Source: Proteles cristata cristata | Lineage: Eukaryota > Chordata > Mammalia > Carnivora > Hyaenidae | Assembly: GCA_017311185.1 (NCBI GenBank) | Contig: JAESUZ010005111.1 | Coordinates: 124,001 to 188,000, forward strand | Length of the DNA stretch: 64,000 bases | Reading direction: 5' to 3' | Part shown: positions 1-11,908 of the stretch, one piece after another | Position numbering within the stretch: position 1 is the stretch's first letter | Layout: the number at the start of each line of letters is the position of its first letter | Position numbers and translations under genes: made by a program | The notes under the pieces: model-generated | Told to the model about the DNA's origin: nothing | Databases searched by the model: none | Seen by the model: the letters and a program-made list of their open reading frames with translations, nothing else

Positions 1-47
1 AGATTAACAAATTCTTCCTTCTTGAAGGAAACCATTAAGAAAACGGC

Positions 48-117
48 ATTCTCTCTCTCTCTCTGCCCCTCCCCCACCTCAAAATAAGTAAATAAATAGA
101 TAAATAAATAAATAAAA
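48..117 (+). mobile_element. SINEC 3' fragment
   Basis: Only the CT-rich part and the A-rich tail (repeated AAATA units) of a carnivore tRNA-Lys SINE are present. The tRNA-like head is missing, so this is a truncated copy. Confidence 0.75.
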
Positions 118-224
118 GACAGGGCAGAAAAGGGAATTCCTTCCTATGTTCCCACATGCTTACTTCTGTTCTTACTCTGTAGGAAGATGGATGGAGAGTG
201 GCCTGTGCATCATCTCTTTGCCTC

Positions 225-320
225 ATCCTAGACTGTAAGCCTCTTAAGAACAGCTACTAATGCATTGTATATCATTGTTTCTACCTATAGTAGGTACTCA
301 GGTATCTGTTGATAATAGTT
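225..320 (+). repeat. L2-like 3' end relic
   Basis: The motif resembling TAGACTGTAAGCTCC followed by a 'TAGTAGGTACTCA' stretch is typical of the 3' end of ancient L2 LINEs. It is short and diverged, so the family call is from memory. Confidence 0.5.
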
Positions 321-386
321 ATGACCATCATTAAGAGACATCATTGCAAATTCAGTTGGTAGAACTGTGGTCAATTACAGATAAAC

Positions 387-734
387 AGTGGCCTTTGAAT
401 AACAGAGGGGTTGGAGATATTGACCCCCTGCACAGTTGAAAAGCCATTTATAACTTTGACTCCGTAAAATCTTAGCTACTAACTGCCTTCTGTTGACCCA
501 AAGCCTCACTGATAACAAGCAAGTAACACATATTTTGTATGTTATATGTGTTCTATGCAGTATTCTTAAAAGAAAGTAAGCTAGAGAAAAGAAAAAGTTA
601 TTAAGAAAATAAAGGGGCGCCTGAGTAGCTCAGTCAATTAAGCATCTGACTTGGGCTTAGATCTTGTGATTTGTGAGTTCTACCTCCTATATCGGGCTCT
701 GTGCTGACAACTCAGAGCCTGGAGCCTGCTTCAG

Positions 735-789
<55 letters not shown>

Positions 790-957
790 GCCCCAGTCTG
801 GCTCACACTCTGTCTCTCTCAAAAATAAATAAACATTAAAAAAATTTTTAAATCAGAAAGAAGGGAAAATATACTTACAGGACTGTACTATATTTATTGA
901 AACAAATCCATGTATAAGTAGACCCACACAGTTCAAATCTGTGTTGTCAAGGGTCAA
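387..957. mobile_element. Tigger/MER-like non-autonomous DNA transposon, split by a SINE
   Basis: The left end (near 389-410) and the right end (near 935-957, ending GGGTCAA) are inverted copies of each other. The interior has the typical 'TTATTAAGAAAATAA' and 'AGCTAGAGAAAAG' blocks of pogo/Tigger-derived mammalian elements. A SINE at 614-850 interrupts it. The superfamily is inferred and the exact family name is not certain. Confidence 0.65.
614..850 (+). mobile_element. SINEC (tRNA-Lys SINE)
   Basis: Full-length copy from GGGGCGCCTGAG to an AATAAATAAACATTAAA tail. A pure (CT)n run at about 738-777 expands the CT-rich region. It is inserted inside the DNA transposon at 387-957, so it is younger than that element. 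Confidence 0.93.
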
Positions 958-1499
958 GCGTACTAGGTTTTGTAACCTGGGATTCTGGGGCTATCTTTCT
1001 CATCTTACTTTTAACCGTCAGTATAGACTGGCACAAACGGATATTGAGATATGGGTCTGGATGGTGGAAAGAAAGTGATAGTCTTCATAAATATTATATA
1101 TGACCCCCAGCAGGTGGATGTGCCAAGTACATAGAAGATCAAAATTCAATTGACCTCGATAAATTAGAGAAATGGTCATTGATGGCAGGTTAAAATGCAT
1201 TAGGTAGCAAAATGCACATATCACACACACATATAATCCAAGAGGGAGAAACTGGCTGGGCAGAAATGTGGCCAAAAGACCTAATAGATGTGGCAAACCA
1301 ATAACAGAGTGAATAGAAAATAGCAGGATGTTAACAGAAGCCGATGAAGCCAAATTCATCTTCACCGCCCTGGGACCTTGCATAATGCCTGGCACACATC
1401 GCACATGCACATTGCTAAGTGTATGGTTGAAAAAATGTGTGACTTCAGCTTTGATCAGATCATCCGTGCTGTTCCTTTACTCTGAGAAGACTTTGCATA
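958..1499. other. Unique intergenic stretch
   Basis: No repeat head, splice-framed exon or coding pattern is recognised. A 130-codon minus-strand open frame here (1018-1410) has no recognisable domain and is treated as chance. Confidence 0.5.
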
Positions 1500-1625
1500 A
1501 CCAATTCCTGTCCGTTCTTCAAGGCCCATCTCAAATACAATTCCTGTCATAGTGACTTCCTTAAATTCAGCCTACCCTCAGCTAAAAGAACACCCTCTTT
1601 CTGAATTTTCATGAGCGATGCGTAT
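1500..1625 (+). repeat. L2-like relic
   Basis: A stretch like 'CTTCAAGGCCCATCTCAAAT…CCTTCCTTAAATTCAGCC' resembles the conserved 3' coding region of L2. It is short and diverged. Confidence 0.4.
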
Positions 1626-1706
1626 ATGCTAGTGATGATTATTCCAATAATCAGCACTGGGTAGCTTCTAGGAGAATAGCAATTCAGATTAAGACAGTCC
1701 AGTACA

Positions 1707-1931
1707 GGGGCACCTGGGTGGCTCAGTCGGTTAAGTGTCCGACTTTGGCTCAGATCATGATCTCACAGTTCGTGAGTTCGAGCCCTCTGTCAGGCTCTGT
1801 GCTGACAGCTCAGAGCCTGGAGCCTGCTTCAGATTCTGTGTCTCCCTCTCTCTGCCCCTCCCCCACTCACACTCTGCCTCTCCCTCTCTCTCTCTCTCAA
1901 AAACTAAAAATAAACATTAAAAAACATATAT
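1707..1931 (+). mobile_element. SINEC with target-site duplication
   Basis: Full-length head, CT-rich body and AATAAACATTAAA tail. The target-site duplication AGTCCAGTA is found at 1696-1704 and 1932-1940, which fixes both borders. Confidence 0.95.
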
Positions 1932-1940
1932 AGTCCAGTA

Positions 1941-3489
1941 TATATAATTTCAAATTATAGAAATAATGACTAACAAAGTGTCTGAAATCTTATAACTGTT
2001 CATCATCCGTGTTGACTCTGATTTTCTGCGCTCTTGTTTCTTCTCTCTCTGCTGTATGTAATCCAGGTGTCAGCTTTCCCCTCAACCTCTTATTCAAGCT
2101 CACACCCCTTACGCATCTTAGTGAACAAGATAGAATTTGCTGAAGGGGGGACGTGATTTATGTCATGTAGGCTGCAGCAGCTGAAAACCCACTAGGACAC
2201 ACCCCTTTCTCCAGAGTACGCACCCTCTGCTTCTGCCACAGGGATCTTTTCCCACCCCCTAGCCCATCCTACCTCCCAGCCTCCAGCTTTCCTGCCCTCA
2301 ACCCTTCATTACTCAGAGGAATGTATTTTATCCTAGTTTCTACATCCAAACCTGTGCCCAACAAATGACCGTTTAACAAGACAGCAAGTTCTTCCAGTTA
2401 GAGGATCCTCCCTCTTCAGGAAATAGAAGGGGATTATAAATACCATTTTTCTTTTGTAAAGCTAGTGAACACAAACGACTAGAAGGGGTTTGTCAGTGAA
2501 GTCTTCATGTGAAGCTTGTTGGAGCCAGCTTTTGAAGAGGACAGTGGACGCAGGTCTGCAAGGCAGGGTACAAAGAAGACATTGAGGAGGGGGTTGCCAG
2601 CTGCTGCTCTGGATGAACTAAGCTCCCAGAACCGGGTAGAAGTTTATAGTTCTCAAGGGGCTTTCCCTATCCCTCTGGAGACAAGGCTACATAATTGGAT
2701 TCTCTTGCTCTCTGCCAGCCTCAGTCTCATGCAGCCATAGTCATTAAAGACTGTTTTTTCCTCAGCCTTTTCTAGCTCCTTAGCCTCTTCTGACAAAGTG
2801 GGGAATTATATTAGAAATCCTAACACTGTCTTTCCTTCCCTGTCATGTTAGGGTACAGGCTATCCTCAATAACAAAGAGACCCGAGAAGACATGAGTCGA
2901 CAAGAAACTTCTCTGTCACTTAGTAGTCCAGTAAGGAGGATGTCCGGGACACAGAGGTAGCTGTGCTTCTCTGGTTCAACCCAGGACCCAGGTTCCTTTC
3001 ATCCCAGGGTGCTACCAACTCATTGCTGGCATGTCTGGGCCCGGCTCTCTTGGCCACATCTGTGTTCCAGATCTTTGGAAGGAGAAAGAGAGGAAAGAGA
3101 AAGTGGAGAACAAGTGGCTGCCTTTGAATGACGTAACATGAACATTACACTCCTAACTTCCATTCACATCCCAAGAACCTGGGCCCATAGTCACATCTAC
3201 TGCAACAGAGGCTGGAGACTATACTCCCTAATTGGCCAATTAGGTACATGCCCAGGTAAAACTCAGTGCAGGGTGAGAAGGGCTTCTGTTACTGAAGGGA
3301 AGAGAAGAAATGGATATGAGGATGGTGAACAGCTCTCACCGTACCTCCCCACCCCTATGTGGGGGTAAGAGACCCTACGGACACGCCATTCTAGTAATCT
3401 CCAATTTCTTCAGATTCACTTGATGCGTTTCTGTGCCCCTCCCCCCCTCCATGACTGTTCACGGTAAATCTTTCTCACTTTTCATTGCC
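1941..3489. other. Unique intergenic stretch
   Basis: About 1.5 kb without recognised repeats. Small open frames (for example 2516-2740) show no domain, no splice context and no codon pattern that would support a gene. Confidence 0.5.
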
Positions 3490-3755
3490 TACTAGCATCG
3501 GCTCAAGTTGCACCTTCTCCAGGAAGTCTTCCTAAATCTTAGTTTAGGATAAGTGACCCTTCTCTGTGTTCTCATGGCATACTGCATTCTTATCCTTTGG
3601 CACCTGTGGAAGTCCTCTAGTATCTTCACACGTGTAAAATCCTCTCCATGTGCTCTGTCTCCATCTAGATTGTAAGCCATTTGAGAGCAGTTATGGTATG
3701 TCTTAGTCATATTTGTGTCCTTACTACCTAGGTTGAGCTGAATTCCTTCTGCTCA
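3490..3755 (+). repeat. L2 3'-end relic
   Basis: The order is 'CACCTTCTCCAGGAAGTCTTCC', then 'TAGATTGTAAGCC', then 'GAGAGCAG', then 'TTTGTGTCC'. This matches the arrangement at the 3' end of mammalian L2. The 72-codon minus-strand frame over it is a shadow. Confidence 0.6.
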
Positions 3756-4910
3756 CCAGTGGGTGAAATAAGTTGTGCTATCACCTGGCCCCCTGAATGC
3801 CCACTGAGGTATAGCTTTCATCTATAATGGCCAGGATGTCTAAGTGGGCATTCTTCTTCCCATTTGGACAGAGGGACTAGCCTGAAACCCAGGCTGGTCT
3901 AAGATCCTGACCCTCTCCCAGCTCTTTGAATTCCTGTCACTTGCAAGCCCAAGACCTGTTTTGGCTACCTTCTAGGGACTAGCTGCCAACCTAGAACCAC
4001 AGTATGACTGCCATTTGCTGCCTTTGACCTTAGACCCTTCCGTTGCTAGGCTTCACCTGCTATGCATCTTCTTGATACTGAAACCAGCTGGAACTCAGTC
4101 CTGGCATATTCCTTTCTTGGGACATTGACAAATGACTCTTTAGCTAAGTCCGTTTTCCCCAGTTCTGTTCCTAGTGGGCTCTGGCCATTTCCCACTCACC
4201 ACTGGTTGCTCTGCTAAAGCTCTATCATGCCTGACCTGTGAATAAATTTGCCCATGTTAGGATTAATAAGTATTGTTGCTACCTTCTGTTTAAAAATAAG
4301 TGGTTCAGGATAGGAATCAAGTCTTAGCTTTGTGGCATATCACTGGCACAAAGTGATATATACTTTGTTCTTTATATAGACTTTCTTTGGATGAAAAATT
4401 ACTCGTGTATGTGTGTATATATATTTTTACTTATTTTAAAATGCATATTATAAAATATATAAAATAAATATTTTGAAAGTGTATATATACATATATATAA
4501 CTTAAAATATAAGTATTTGAGTATGCAAAACCAGTGTATTAAGCAGGTTACTCATTTTGCAAATATGTTTTATTTTACCAAAGGACTTGCCAGTAGAATC
4601 TTAGGAATTAATATGTCTCTCTTCTGGTGGAACTTTAGTAATTGTTCAGTGAGGCAGGGTTCCCAGTTCAGGAGGATGAATTGGTCAGCCACATACTCTG
4701 TCCTTTTGTATATCAAAGCAATGAGTCAGAAGCAAGGAAATTTAACCATAAAAAGTCAGGAGTTTGGTCAAATCATCCAAAGACCTTGGCAATATCCAGG
4801 GAACTGAGACGCAGGTAACTCGCGTCCGTGAGGATATGAAGATGCGTTGGCGGTTCGTAACGAGCTGAAGGTTCCCAACTCTAAAAGGTCGCTTAAGAGT
4901 TAAGAGATAG
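3756..4910. other. Unique stretch with AT-rich tract and a CpG cluster
   Basis: No gene is recognised. About 4400-4510 is an impure TATA/TGTA-rich low-complexity tract. About 4808-4866 holds eight CpG dinucleotides in roughly 60 bases, although the surroundings are CpG-poor. Confidence 0.5.
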
Positions 4911-5150
4911 GGGGGCGCTTGGGTGGCTCAGTCAGTTAAGCATCCGACTCTTGATTTCGGCCCAATTCATGATCTTATGGTTCGTGAGTTTGAACCAACA
5001 GCATGGAGCCTGTGTGGGATTCTCTCCCTCTTTCTCTGCCTCTCCCCCTGGCTCTTGAGTGCACGTGTGTGTATGTGTGTGTGTGTGTGTGTACGCGCAC
5101 TCTTTCTTTCTCAAAATAAATAAATGAATGTTTAAAAAATTTTTTTAAAG
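4911..5150 (+). mobile_element. SINEC with GT microsatellite
   Basis: SINE head GGGGGCGCTTGGGTGGCTCAG and an AATAAATAAATG tail. The CT-rich region has turned into a TG repeat at about 5067-5092. Open frames on both strands here are SINE translations. Confidence 0.92.
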
Positions 5151-6546
5151 AGTTACACCTGCATGTACATTTGACAATTCACAAGTGACAGAAATTCATT
5201 TTAAGCTAGCATAAGCGAAAAGGGGACATTAGGAGTGGACTTCGGTCACAGCCAGATCTAGGGAACCAAGACATATTTTTGAAACTGGTCTTTCTCAACC
5301 TTTCAATCCTTGTCCCTTCCTTCCTCTCACTCTTGCTCTGCTTCTTTCTTACATTGACCCATTCTCTTCTACAAGAGATACCTTCCTCGACGTGGCAGAG
5401 AAGAGGGCCCCCATGCACATTCTTAACACTCTATCTGGAAGGCCAGATGCCTTTTCTTCTACCTTTAAATGGAAAAAAAATCCCCAGGAATAACCTGATT
5501 GGCCTACCCCTGGGCTAATCATAGCCAAGGCTATGGGCCTACCCTTTGGTTGGGTGGGCCCTGTGGCTGTGAAGTGGGAAGGGATAACTGGCACCTCACC
5601 AGACTCACACGATTTGTATGGGCTGGGCAGATAAAACAAGAACTGTCCACCACACTCTCCTTTCTAACAACTGAAAGTCCCCACTAAGTATCTCCGGTGT
5701 TCCCACCAAACAGCCCAGGCTGCATGTCATACTTTTGATGTTTCTGCTCTTAATGCTCCACACTGATCACTGCTTGCCTTCTCTGTGTGGGTTCCTGCTC
5801 CTGGGTTCTCTTGGGTTGCCTGCCACTTACGTTGTTGATACCACTTAGCTGGACCATGGCGGGCCACTCTGCTGCTCAGGCCAATCCTTGTGCTGTGTTT
5901 CTTTCCTGCACCTCCTCTTAGTACTCTATTTGGAGATGTGCCCATGAGTTTCCCAGATTATCTGACAGGGGCCTGTCCAGAGAATTGTGCTGTTAGGTCC
6001 AGTTGTATAGGCTGAGCAGCGTACAATGGCACCCAGTAAGGGCACACATGGGGACCAAAGTCTAGCATGAAATGAAGTTCACTAAGGTTGAGTTACCCAC
6101 CCAGCCACCTGTGTTCTCCAGGAGGAAGAAGCACTTTTTCTCTTTGTACCAGGGTCCTGAGCCATGTCCCTGGGAGCTGTGACTGCCCCAAGGCAGCTGA
6201 AGGCTACCAGGAGCACAGCTCCTATTGTTTCCTCTGAAAAGCAGAGGAACAGCTCCCTCTCTTGTTTGCCAGTGTGTGAAAGAAATGCCACTATGTTAAA
6301 CAGAACATGCGGGGAGCAGCGGGGAGCAGAGGCACATCCCACCTTGTCATCCAACTATAACAGCCTCATATGCCCTCTCAATATGCAGAGCAAACAAATA
6401 AGGAAAAACCATCACAAATATGACAGAGCTGTCAAAAGCACACAGACATGAGCTGTGCATATTATGAAGCATTTGGGGTTCTGTGTTTGCTGAAACTGGT
6501 ACATTTCTTATCAAGATAGAAAATAAAATCTAAGAAAATCTGTCAT
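5151..6546. other. Unique intergenic stretch
   Basis: About 1.4 kb with no recognised repeat family. Overlapping open frames of 60-96 codons occur on both strands, a sign of chance frames rather than a gene. Confidence 0.5.
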
Positions 6547-6725
6547 GGGAAGCCTGGGTGGCTCAGTCAGTTAAGCATCTGACTCTTGATTTCGGCTCAG
6601 GTCCATGATCTCATGGTTTGTGAGTTCAAATTCTGCATCTGCTTGGGATTCTCTCTTTCCCTCCTTCTCTGCTTGCTCGCTCTCTTGCTCTCTCTCTCTC
6701 AAAAATAAATAAAAATACTTAAACG
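6547..6725 (+). mobile_element. SINEC, internally shortened
   Basis: Starts GGGAAGCCTGGGTGGCTCAG and ends AATAAATAAAAATACTTAAA. The segment between the B-box region and the CT-rich tail is shorter than in full copies. Confidence 0.88.
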
Positions 6726-8049
6726 AAAATAGCTGTGAGAACCATCTCATGGAGGTACTGACCACCACACCATGTCAGAGTAAGCCATGCTCACATTTAA
6801 GTCACGCTGTTAGATTGTGATGGCTCTCTGATGTACCAAGGTAGGCCTTTTCAGTGTTACGTGCAGCTTAAACCTGGCCCTTTCCTGTTCCCCAGAACAT
6901 AGAGAAGACACCAATGGTGAGAGACTGGGTTTGACAAGTTTAGGTAATAGCCACCATGTTGGTGCCAGAACTACTGTACTAACCAAACCTGGAGCCCCGA
7001 TGCTGCATGTGGTCCCTGATACTGCACCGTTTCTTTTGTGATGAGTGCTCTCCTGGGAATCTGGAGTCCTGCCTGCAATTTGCCTCCCCCTGCCTCCTCT
7101 CCCCCGGCCCTTCAGACGTATCTACATGCACAGTGTGGCTATGGCTTGACTTCTTTTCCTGGAAGACTCCTTCACAATCGGGCAAAACAGAATGCAACAG
7201 AAAACTAGAAGAGGTGTCATCTCATTATACCCCAGCAATACCCAAATCCCACTTCCATCCCAGTGGCCACTCGCTCCAGTAGGGATAGAGGAGAATGTGG
7301 CACCTGTTGCCATCTGGGGTGCCCCGTGGAGCGGTGACTCAAAGCTGGTCAAATGTGTGTATACATTTTGCAATCTGTGTCTCTCCTCCTGCTGCCCTGG
7401 GCCTTTATTTTTTGGCAGAAGGGCGTAAAATTGAAGATTCAGGACTGCTTCCTGCTCTGCCACTCAGTCATTCTCCTGTTAGTTTTGTGTTATCCTCCAT
7501 GAAACGAAATCGGATGGGGTTCTAGCCAATGATAGGAGCGGGGGAGGAGGGAGGTGTGGAAGGGGTGTGTCCTGAGGTGGTTACTGAATCCATCAAAGGG
7601 AGTTGGAAGAAACTAATCTAGAGAAGGTAAGGACATAAAATAGATGGCCTGAAGCACAGGAGCTTCTATTTGACTGCTCAGATGAAAGAAAAAATAAATG
7701 AGAGTGAAACAGCTGTGAATAATTCATTTTCAAACCGATGTGCCAACGGAGAGCAGTCTTGTACCTACTGAACTGAACCCTCGGTGAAAAGCAAAGGTTG
7801 CATGAGTCACACCCATTACTTGGAAACACTAATAGTAATTGACTCTGTCTCTTCTTGCCGGGGAATCGGACAATACACTGTGCGGTATTTCTTTTGTCAC
7901 GTCTTGCCTAAGCCTCCAGATTGTATTATTTTTTAAATCTCGATACCAGCTAAAGCATCAGGTCATTTAGTCATGTCCAGTAGAAGAGAGTGTACTATAC
8001 ACAGCAGAAAAAGAGATGGGTTACATGGGAGGCAGCACAGGTCATAGGA
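6726..8049. other. Unique intergenic stretch
   Basis: No repeat head or exon recognised. Both strands carry 72-113-codon open frames between 6979 and 7829 that overlap one another and lack known motifs. Confidence 0.45.
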
Positions 8050-8460
8050 AAAAAACTACCGAATTAGTTAGGAGACCCAACTTCTTGTCCTGCAAGCTAG
8101 CACTGCTATCTAGCCAGCAATGGGGTATTAGAAAAGTCACCTAACGGAGCGCCTGGGTGGCTTAGTCAGTTAAGTATCTGACTTCGGCTTAGGTCATGAT
8201 CTTGCAGTTCTTGAGTTCGAGCCCCACATCGGGCTCTGAGCTAACAGCTCAGAGTCTGGAGCCTGCTTCAGATTCTGTGTCTCCCCCTCTCTCTCTGCCC
8301 CTCCCCTGCTTGCATTCTCTCTCTCTCTCAAAAAATAAATAAACATTTTAAAAACCGCACCTTTTTTAAAAATAGAATTTTAAAAAAGTCACTTAACCCT
8401 CACTAGCCTTACCTGCAAGGTGAAGAATTTTAAATTAGATAACCCGTTATTTAAATTAAA
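8050..8460 (+). repeat. Probable MIR relic interrupted by a SINE
   Basis: Around 8050-8145 and 8384-8460 there are MIR-like words (GAGACCCAACTTCTTG, AAGTCACTTAACC), split by the SINE at 8146-8383. Weak match. Confidence 0.4.
8146..8383 (+). mobile_element. SINEC with target-site duplication
   Basis: Head GGAGCGCCTGGGTGG to an A-rich tail. Near-identical flanks AAAAGTCACCTAAC (8132-8145) and AAAAGTCACTTAAC (8384-8397) mark the insertion. Confidence 0.93.
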
Positions 8461-8497
8461 TAACCTCTAAAGCCAGCTCTATGATACTATACTTTCA

Positions 8498-8625
8498 GGG
8501 TGCCTGGCTGGCACAGTTGGTGGAGGAGTGTGTGGCTCACGACCTTGGGGTTGTGAGTTTGAGCCCCACCTTGGGTACAGAGATTGCTTAAAGTCTTTGA
8601 AAAATAAAATAAAATAAAATAAATT
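8498..8625 (+). mobile_element. Short old-type SINEC
   Basis: Starts GGGTGCCTGGCTGG, then GTTGTGAGTTTGAGCCCCA and GGGTACAGAGATT, and ends in repeated AAAAT units. This is the short SINEC form without the CT-rich body. Confidence 0.85.
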
Positions 8626-8912
8626 ACAATGCTGTAATTCCATCGTCTCATTCCATAGTCACTAGACATTCGAGAAACTCATAGACAAATACCAGGAGCC
8701 AGGAGTAAATGAATTGAACTAAGCCAACTACCAGAGGAAACAAGCCCATGCTGGTGAAGGTCAGAGAGTCGGCTCCAAAGTCTGCCCTTGTTTTCCAGGG
8801 AGCTGTGTGAAGGCTGGGCATGGGGGCCGTGACAGACAGTCCTGGGAAACTACTTAGTCCTGAGTTCACTAAATGTTCCCTTTGATCTAGGTGTGAGATT
8901 AAGATACATCTA
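8626..8912. other. Unique spacer
   Basis: No repeat or gene recognised between two SINEs. The minus-strand open frame 8648-8959 runs into the next SINE and is not a gene. Confidence 0.5.
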
Positions 8913-9125
8913 GGGGTGCCTGGGTGTCTCAGTCGGTTAACTGTCTGATTTTGGCTCATGTCATGATTTCACAGTTCATGAGTTCGAGCCCTGCATCAGG
9001 TTCTGTGCTGACAGCTTGGAGCCTGGAGCCTGCTTCAGATTCTGTCTCACTCTCTCTGCCCCTCCCCCACTTGTGCTCTGTCTTTCAAAAATAAACAAAC
9101 ATTTAAAAAAATAATAAAAAAAGAT
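8913..9125 (+). mobile_element. SINEC with perfect 12-bp duplication
   Basis: Full-length copy. AAGATACATCTA occurs at 8901-8912 and again at 9126-9137, a perfect target-site duplication. Confidence 0.95.
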
Positions 9126-9137
9126 AAGATACATCTA

Positions 9138-10595
9138 AATGTTCTCTGTGGTTTGCCCTTTTTTCTTTTGTCTATTGTAACTGTAGAGAAATATATCCAA
9201 AAAGATCTACTCACACAGTTAAGTTCTTCTGGTACCTATAGAGGCTGAGGCTGTACACAACATAACAGACCAGTGGTTAACACTAGCATGAAGAATTATG
9301 TTGTTGTAGCCATTCTAGATGTACCCAAATGTGACCCAAAGGTTACTGGCTACCCCTTGGCCTTGCTTGATCTATGGTATTGTTCACGTTCCTAAGATAT
9401 GATCTGTACTTTGGTGATGGCCCAACTTAGGTTCCAAATGCCCCCTTAGTTGTCTACAAGACAGGAGAGAGGGCCGTGGCTTATAGGAGACGAGGCTCAG
9501 TCTCGGTCTGGAAATAGGTATCACATCCCCACAGATTGCAGACAAGACATGTGAGACACTCAGGAAGTCCTTCTGAATGCCACCATTTGCAAGAGAGTCT
9601 CAGGCTATGTACAATTCCTGTGTCCCAACACAAGAGTCTTGGAATCAACGCAGCCTATGGCCTTCACTTGCTTTTAGTTGAACACAATACACTATGGCCT
9701 TGACTTCCCTGGGGAGTATTACTCCAAAGCTTAGGGCTTATAGGCATAATGGTTAACACTTCCCTTTTCCATTTAGGTTCTGAACTACTTGGTAAACAAG
9801 GCAAGAGCTGGTAGATGAAGGCCAAAATACCCTATTTTAGTTTCTATGACACTAGAGAATGTGGCTTAGATGTGAGGGTCAAACTGTCTTCTTAATGCTG
9901 AAACCTAGAGTTAGATGGACTCACCACCTGGTCAGAGAAATCACTGAATTTCTGTAGGGCTCCTCTGTAAAGGAAGGGCATGTATAAAATACACAGTGTG
10001 AAGGAGCAGAGCACGGAGCCTGCTAACGGTGGCCGGACCCACTTCTCGAAGGAAGGAGATAGGAAAGGGGTTCTGCTGTGCATACCTACCTAGTTTTGTC
10101 ACTGAACTCAAACTTGTCTGTGCACGTGATGTGGTGTAAATGGTGTGCCATAAAGCCAAGCTCTTGAGGCAGAGAAAGCTTTGTTACCAGAAGGGCAGTC
10201 CGATGAGGAGTCAGAGGATCATTGCTAAAAGCTGCTTTGCCCTGCTGAGCCTACGGACAGCTTAAGTATGTTTGGAGAAGAAGGTAAATTCATGAGAGGA
10301 GGGTGAAACGTTTCTTGAAATCTTAAGTGGAGGCAGGGCTTGAAACAGTCTGGAGGTATACATGCTTCTAGACAATGAGGTGCTGTTCAGGACCTGCTAC
10401 GTCAGATAGTTTTAAGACAAATGTTAATATCTGTTTCCCGCCAGATTCTTATAATCAATGGGCAAACAAGTGGTAGAGTTGAAAGGGCACAGTTAATGAT
10501 TAGTTGTGTGCAGGGCTTAAGAGATGCATAACACATAATTAAGTAGGGAACAAAACAACATGGAGCTAAATTAATAATATAATAATACAACTATT
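9138..10595. other. Unique intergenic stretch
   Basis: About 1.45 kb without recognised repeats or coding evidence. Short minus-strand open frames around 9892-10159 lack motifs. Confidence 0.45.
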
Positions 10596-10803
10596 GGGAC
10601 ACCTAGGTGACTCAGTAGGTGAAGCATCCACTTTTGAGTTTGGCTCAGGTTATGATCTCATGGTGGTGAGATCGAGCCCCATGTCATGCTCTGCTCTGGG
10701 CATAGAACCTGCTTGAGACTCTTTTTCTTCCCCTCTGTCCCTCCCCTACTTGCATGTGTGACTGTTCTCTCTCTCTCTCTCTTTCTCTAAAAAAAAAAAA
10801 AAT
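10596..10803 (+). mobile_element. SINEC, diverged
   Basis: Head GGGACACCTAGGTGACTCAGTAGG, a body with GATCGAGCCCC, a CT run and a pure A tail. The several head substitutions suggest an older copy. Confidence 0.9.
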
Positions 10804-10886
10804 AGCTATAGTGTTGTTTCTGCTTTCAAACAGGTCTAGGAACTGATTGCCCAGCCTCAGGTTCTTCTTTTAAACTTACCAATCAG

Positions 10887-11098
10887 AGGGAACCTGGGTG
10901 GCTTAGTTGGTTGAGCGTCCGACTTCAGCTCAGGTCATGATATCGCAGTTCATGGGTTTGAATACCGTGTGCGGCTCTGTGCTGACAGCTCAGAGCCTGG
11001 AGCCTGTTTCAAATTCTGTGTCTCCCTCTCTTTCTACACCTCCCCGGCTCGTGCTCTGTCTCTCTGTCTCAAAAATAAATAAACATTAAAAATTTTCG
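10887..11098 (+). mobile_element. SINEC with 11-bp duplication
   Basis: Full-length copy with tail AATAAATAAACATTAAAAATT. AACTTACCAAT at 10873-10883 and 11099-11109 is an exact duplication. Confidence 0.95.
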
Positions 11099-11109
11099 AA
11101 CTTACCAAT

Positions 11110-11695
11110 TCGATAACGTACTCTTCTCCCCAGTATTATGCTAATAGTGTTGCACCTGCCAAATGGAAGGGGTGTTTGAAATCGAGAGGAAGCTCTGTTC
11201 CACCAGCCACTCTTCCCATTAACAAAGTCCTAGGCCTTTTTCTAGTCTCATAGGGAGGCCTAACGTTTCAGCAGTGAAACAGCGCATCTAACCTACCCCT
11301 TGGGACCAAACAAATTAAGTGTTCATAATACCCAGCAGAACACTGTTCATTAGGGTGCAGGGAATAAAGAATTAGCAGGAAATAGTAGGTTCATCCTGCT
11401 TTCTTCCAGCTCTGTGTCCAGAGTACCTTCTTCCTTTATTTAGGATAATTAGGCTCCTATAGGGTGTGGTGATAGTTGAATTGAATAATTACTGAGGAAT
11501 TGCATAATTACTTGCTAGATGCTGAATTCCTGTTGTGATTCTGGAGGTTTTGATCTAGGAAAAATCGGACAGTATAGTAGGATGTTAGGACATCTTCCAA
11601 AACATATCAGATTCAACATGACACAAAATTAAGGACTAGCCTATTGTTGGTCTGTTAGCCCTACAGATACTACATCAGAAACTGAGATTCATTCT
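11110..11695. other. Unique intergenic stretch
   Basis: No recognised repeat or gene. Confidence 0.45.
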
Positions 11696-11701
11696 TCTTT
11701 T

Positions 11702-11908
11702 TAAAAAATATTTATTTATTTTGAGAGAGAGAGAGAGATAGCATGAAGGGGAGGGGCAGAGAGAGAGGGTGAGAGAGAATCCCAAGCAGGCTCCATGCTG
11801 TCAGTGCAGAGCCCAACTCGGGGCTCGATCCCATGAACCAAGAGATCATGACCTGAGCAGAAATCAAGAGTCAGACACTTAACCAGCTGAGCCACCGCGG
11901 TGCCCCAC
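11702..11908 (-). mobile_element. SINEC, reverse orientation
   Basis: Reads TTTATTTATTTTGAGAGAGA on the left (tail) to GAGCCACCGCGGTGCCCC on the right (head). Similar CATTCTT…CTTCTTTTT flanks suggest an imperfect duplication. Confidence 0.93.

Noticed and set aside
1018..1410. 130-codon minus-strand open frame
   Set aside because: No known motif, no splice context and no codon bias visible; likely chance.
7507..7560. CCAAT and GC-rich words as a promoter
   Set aside because: No CpG enrichment, no start or splice signals nearby.
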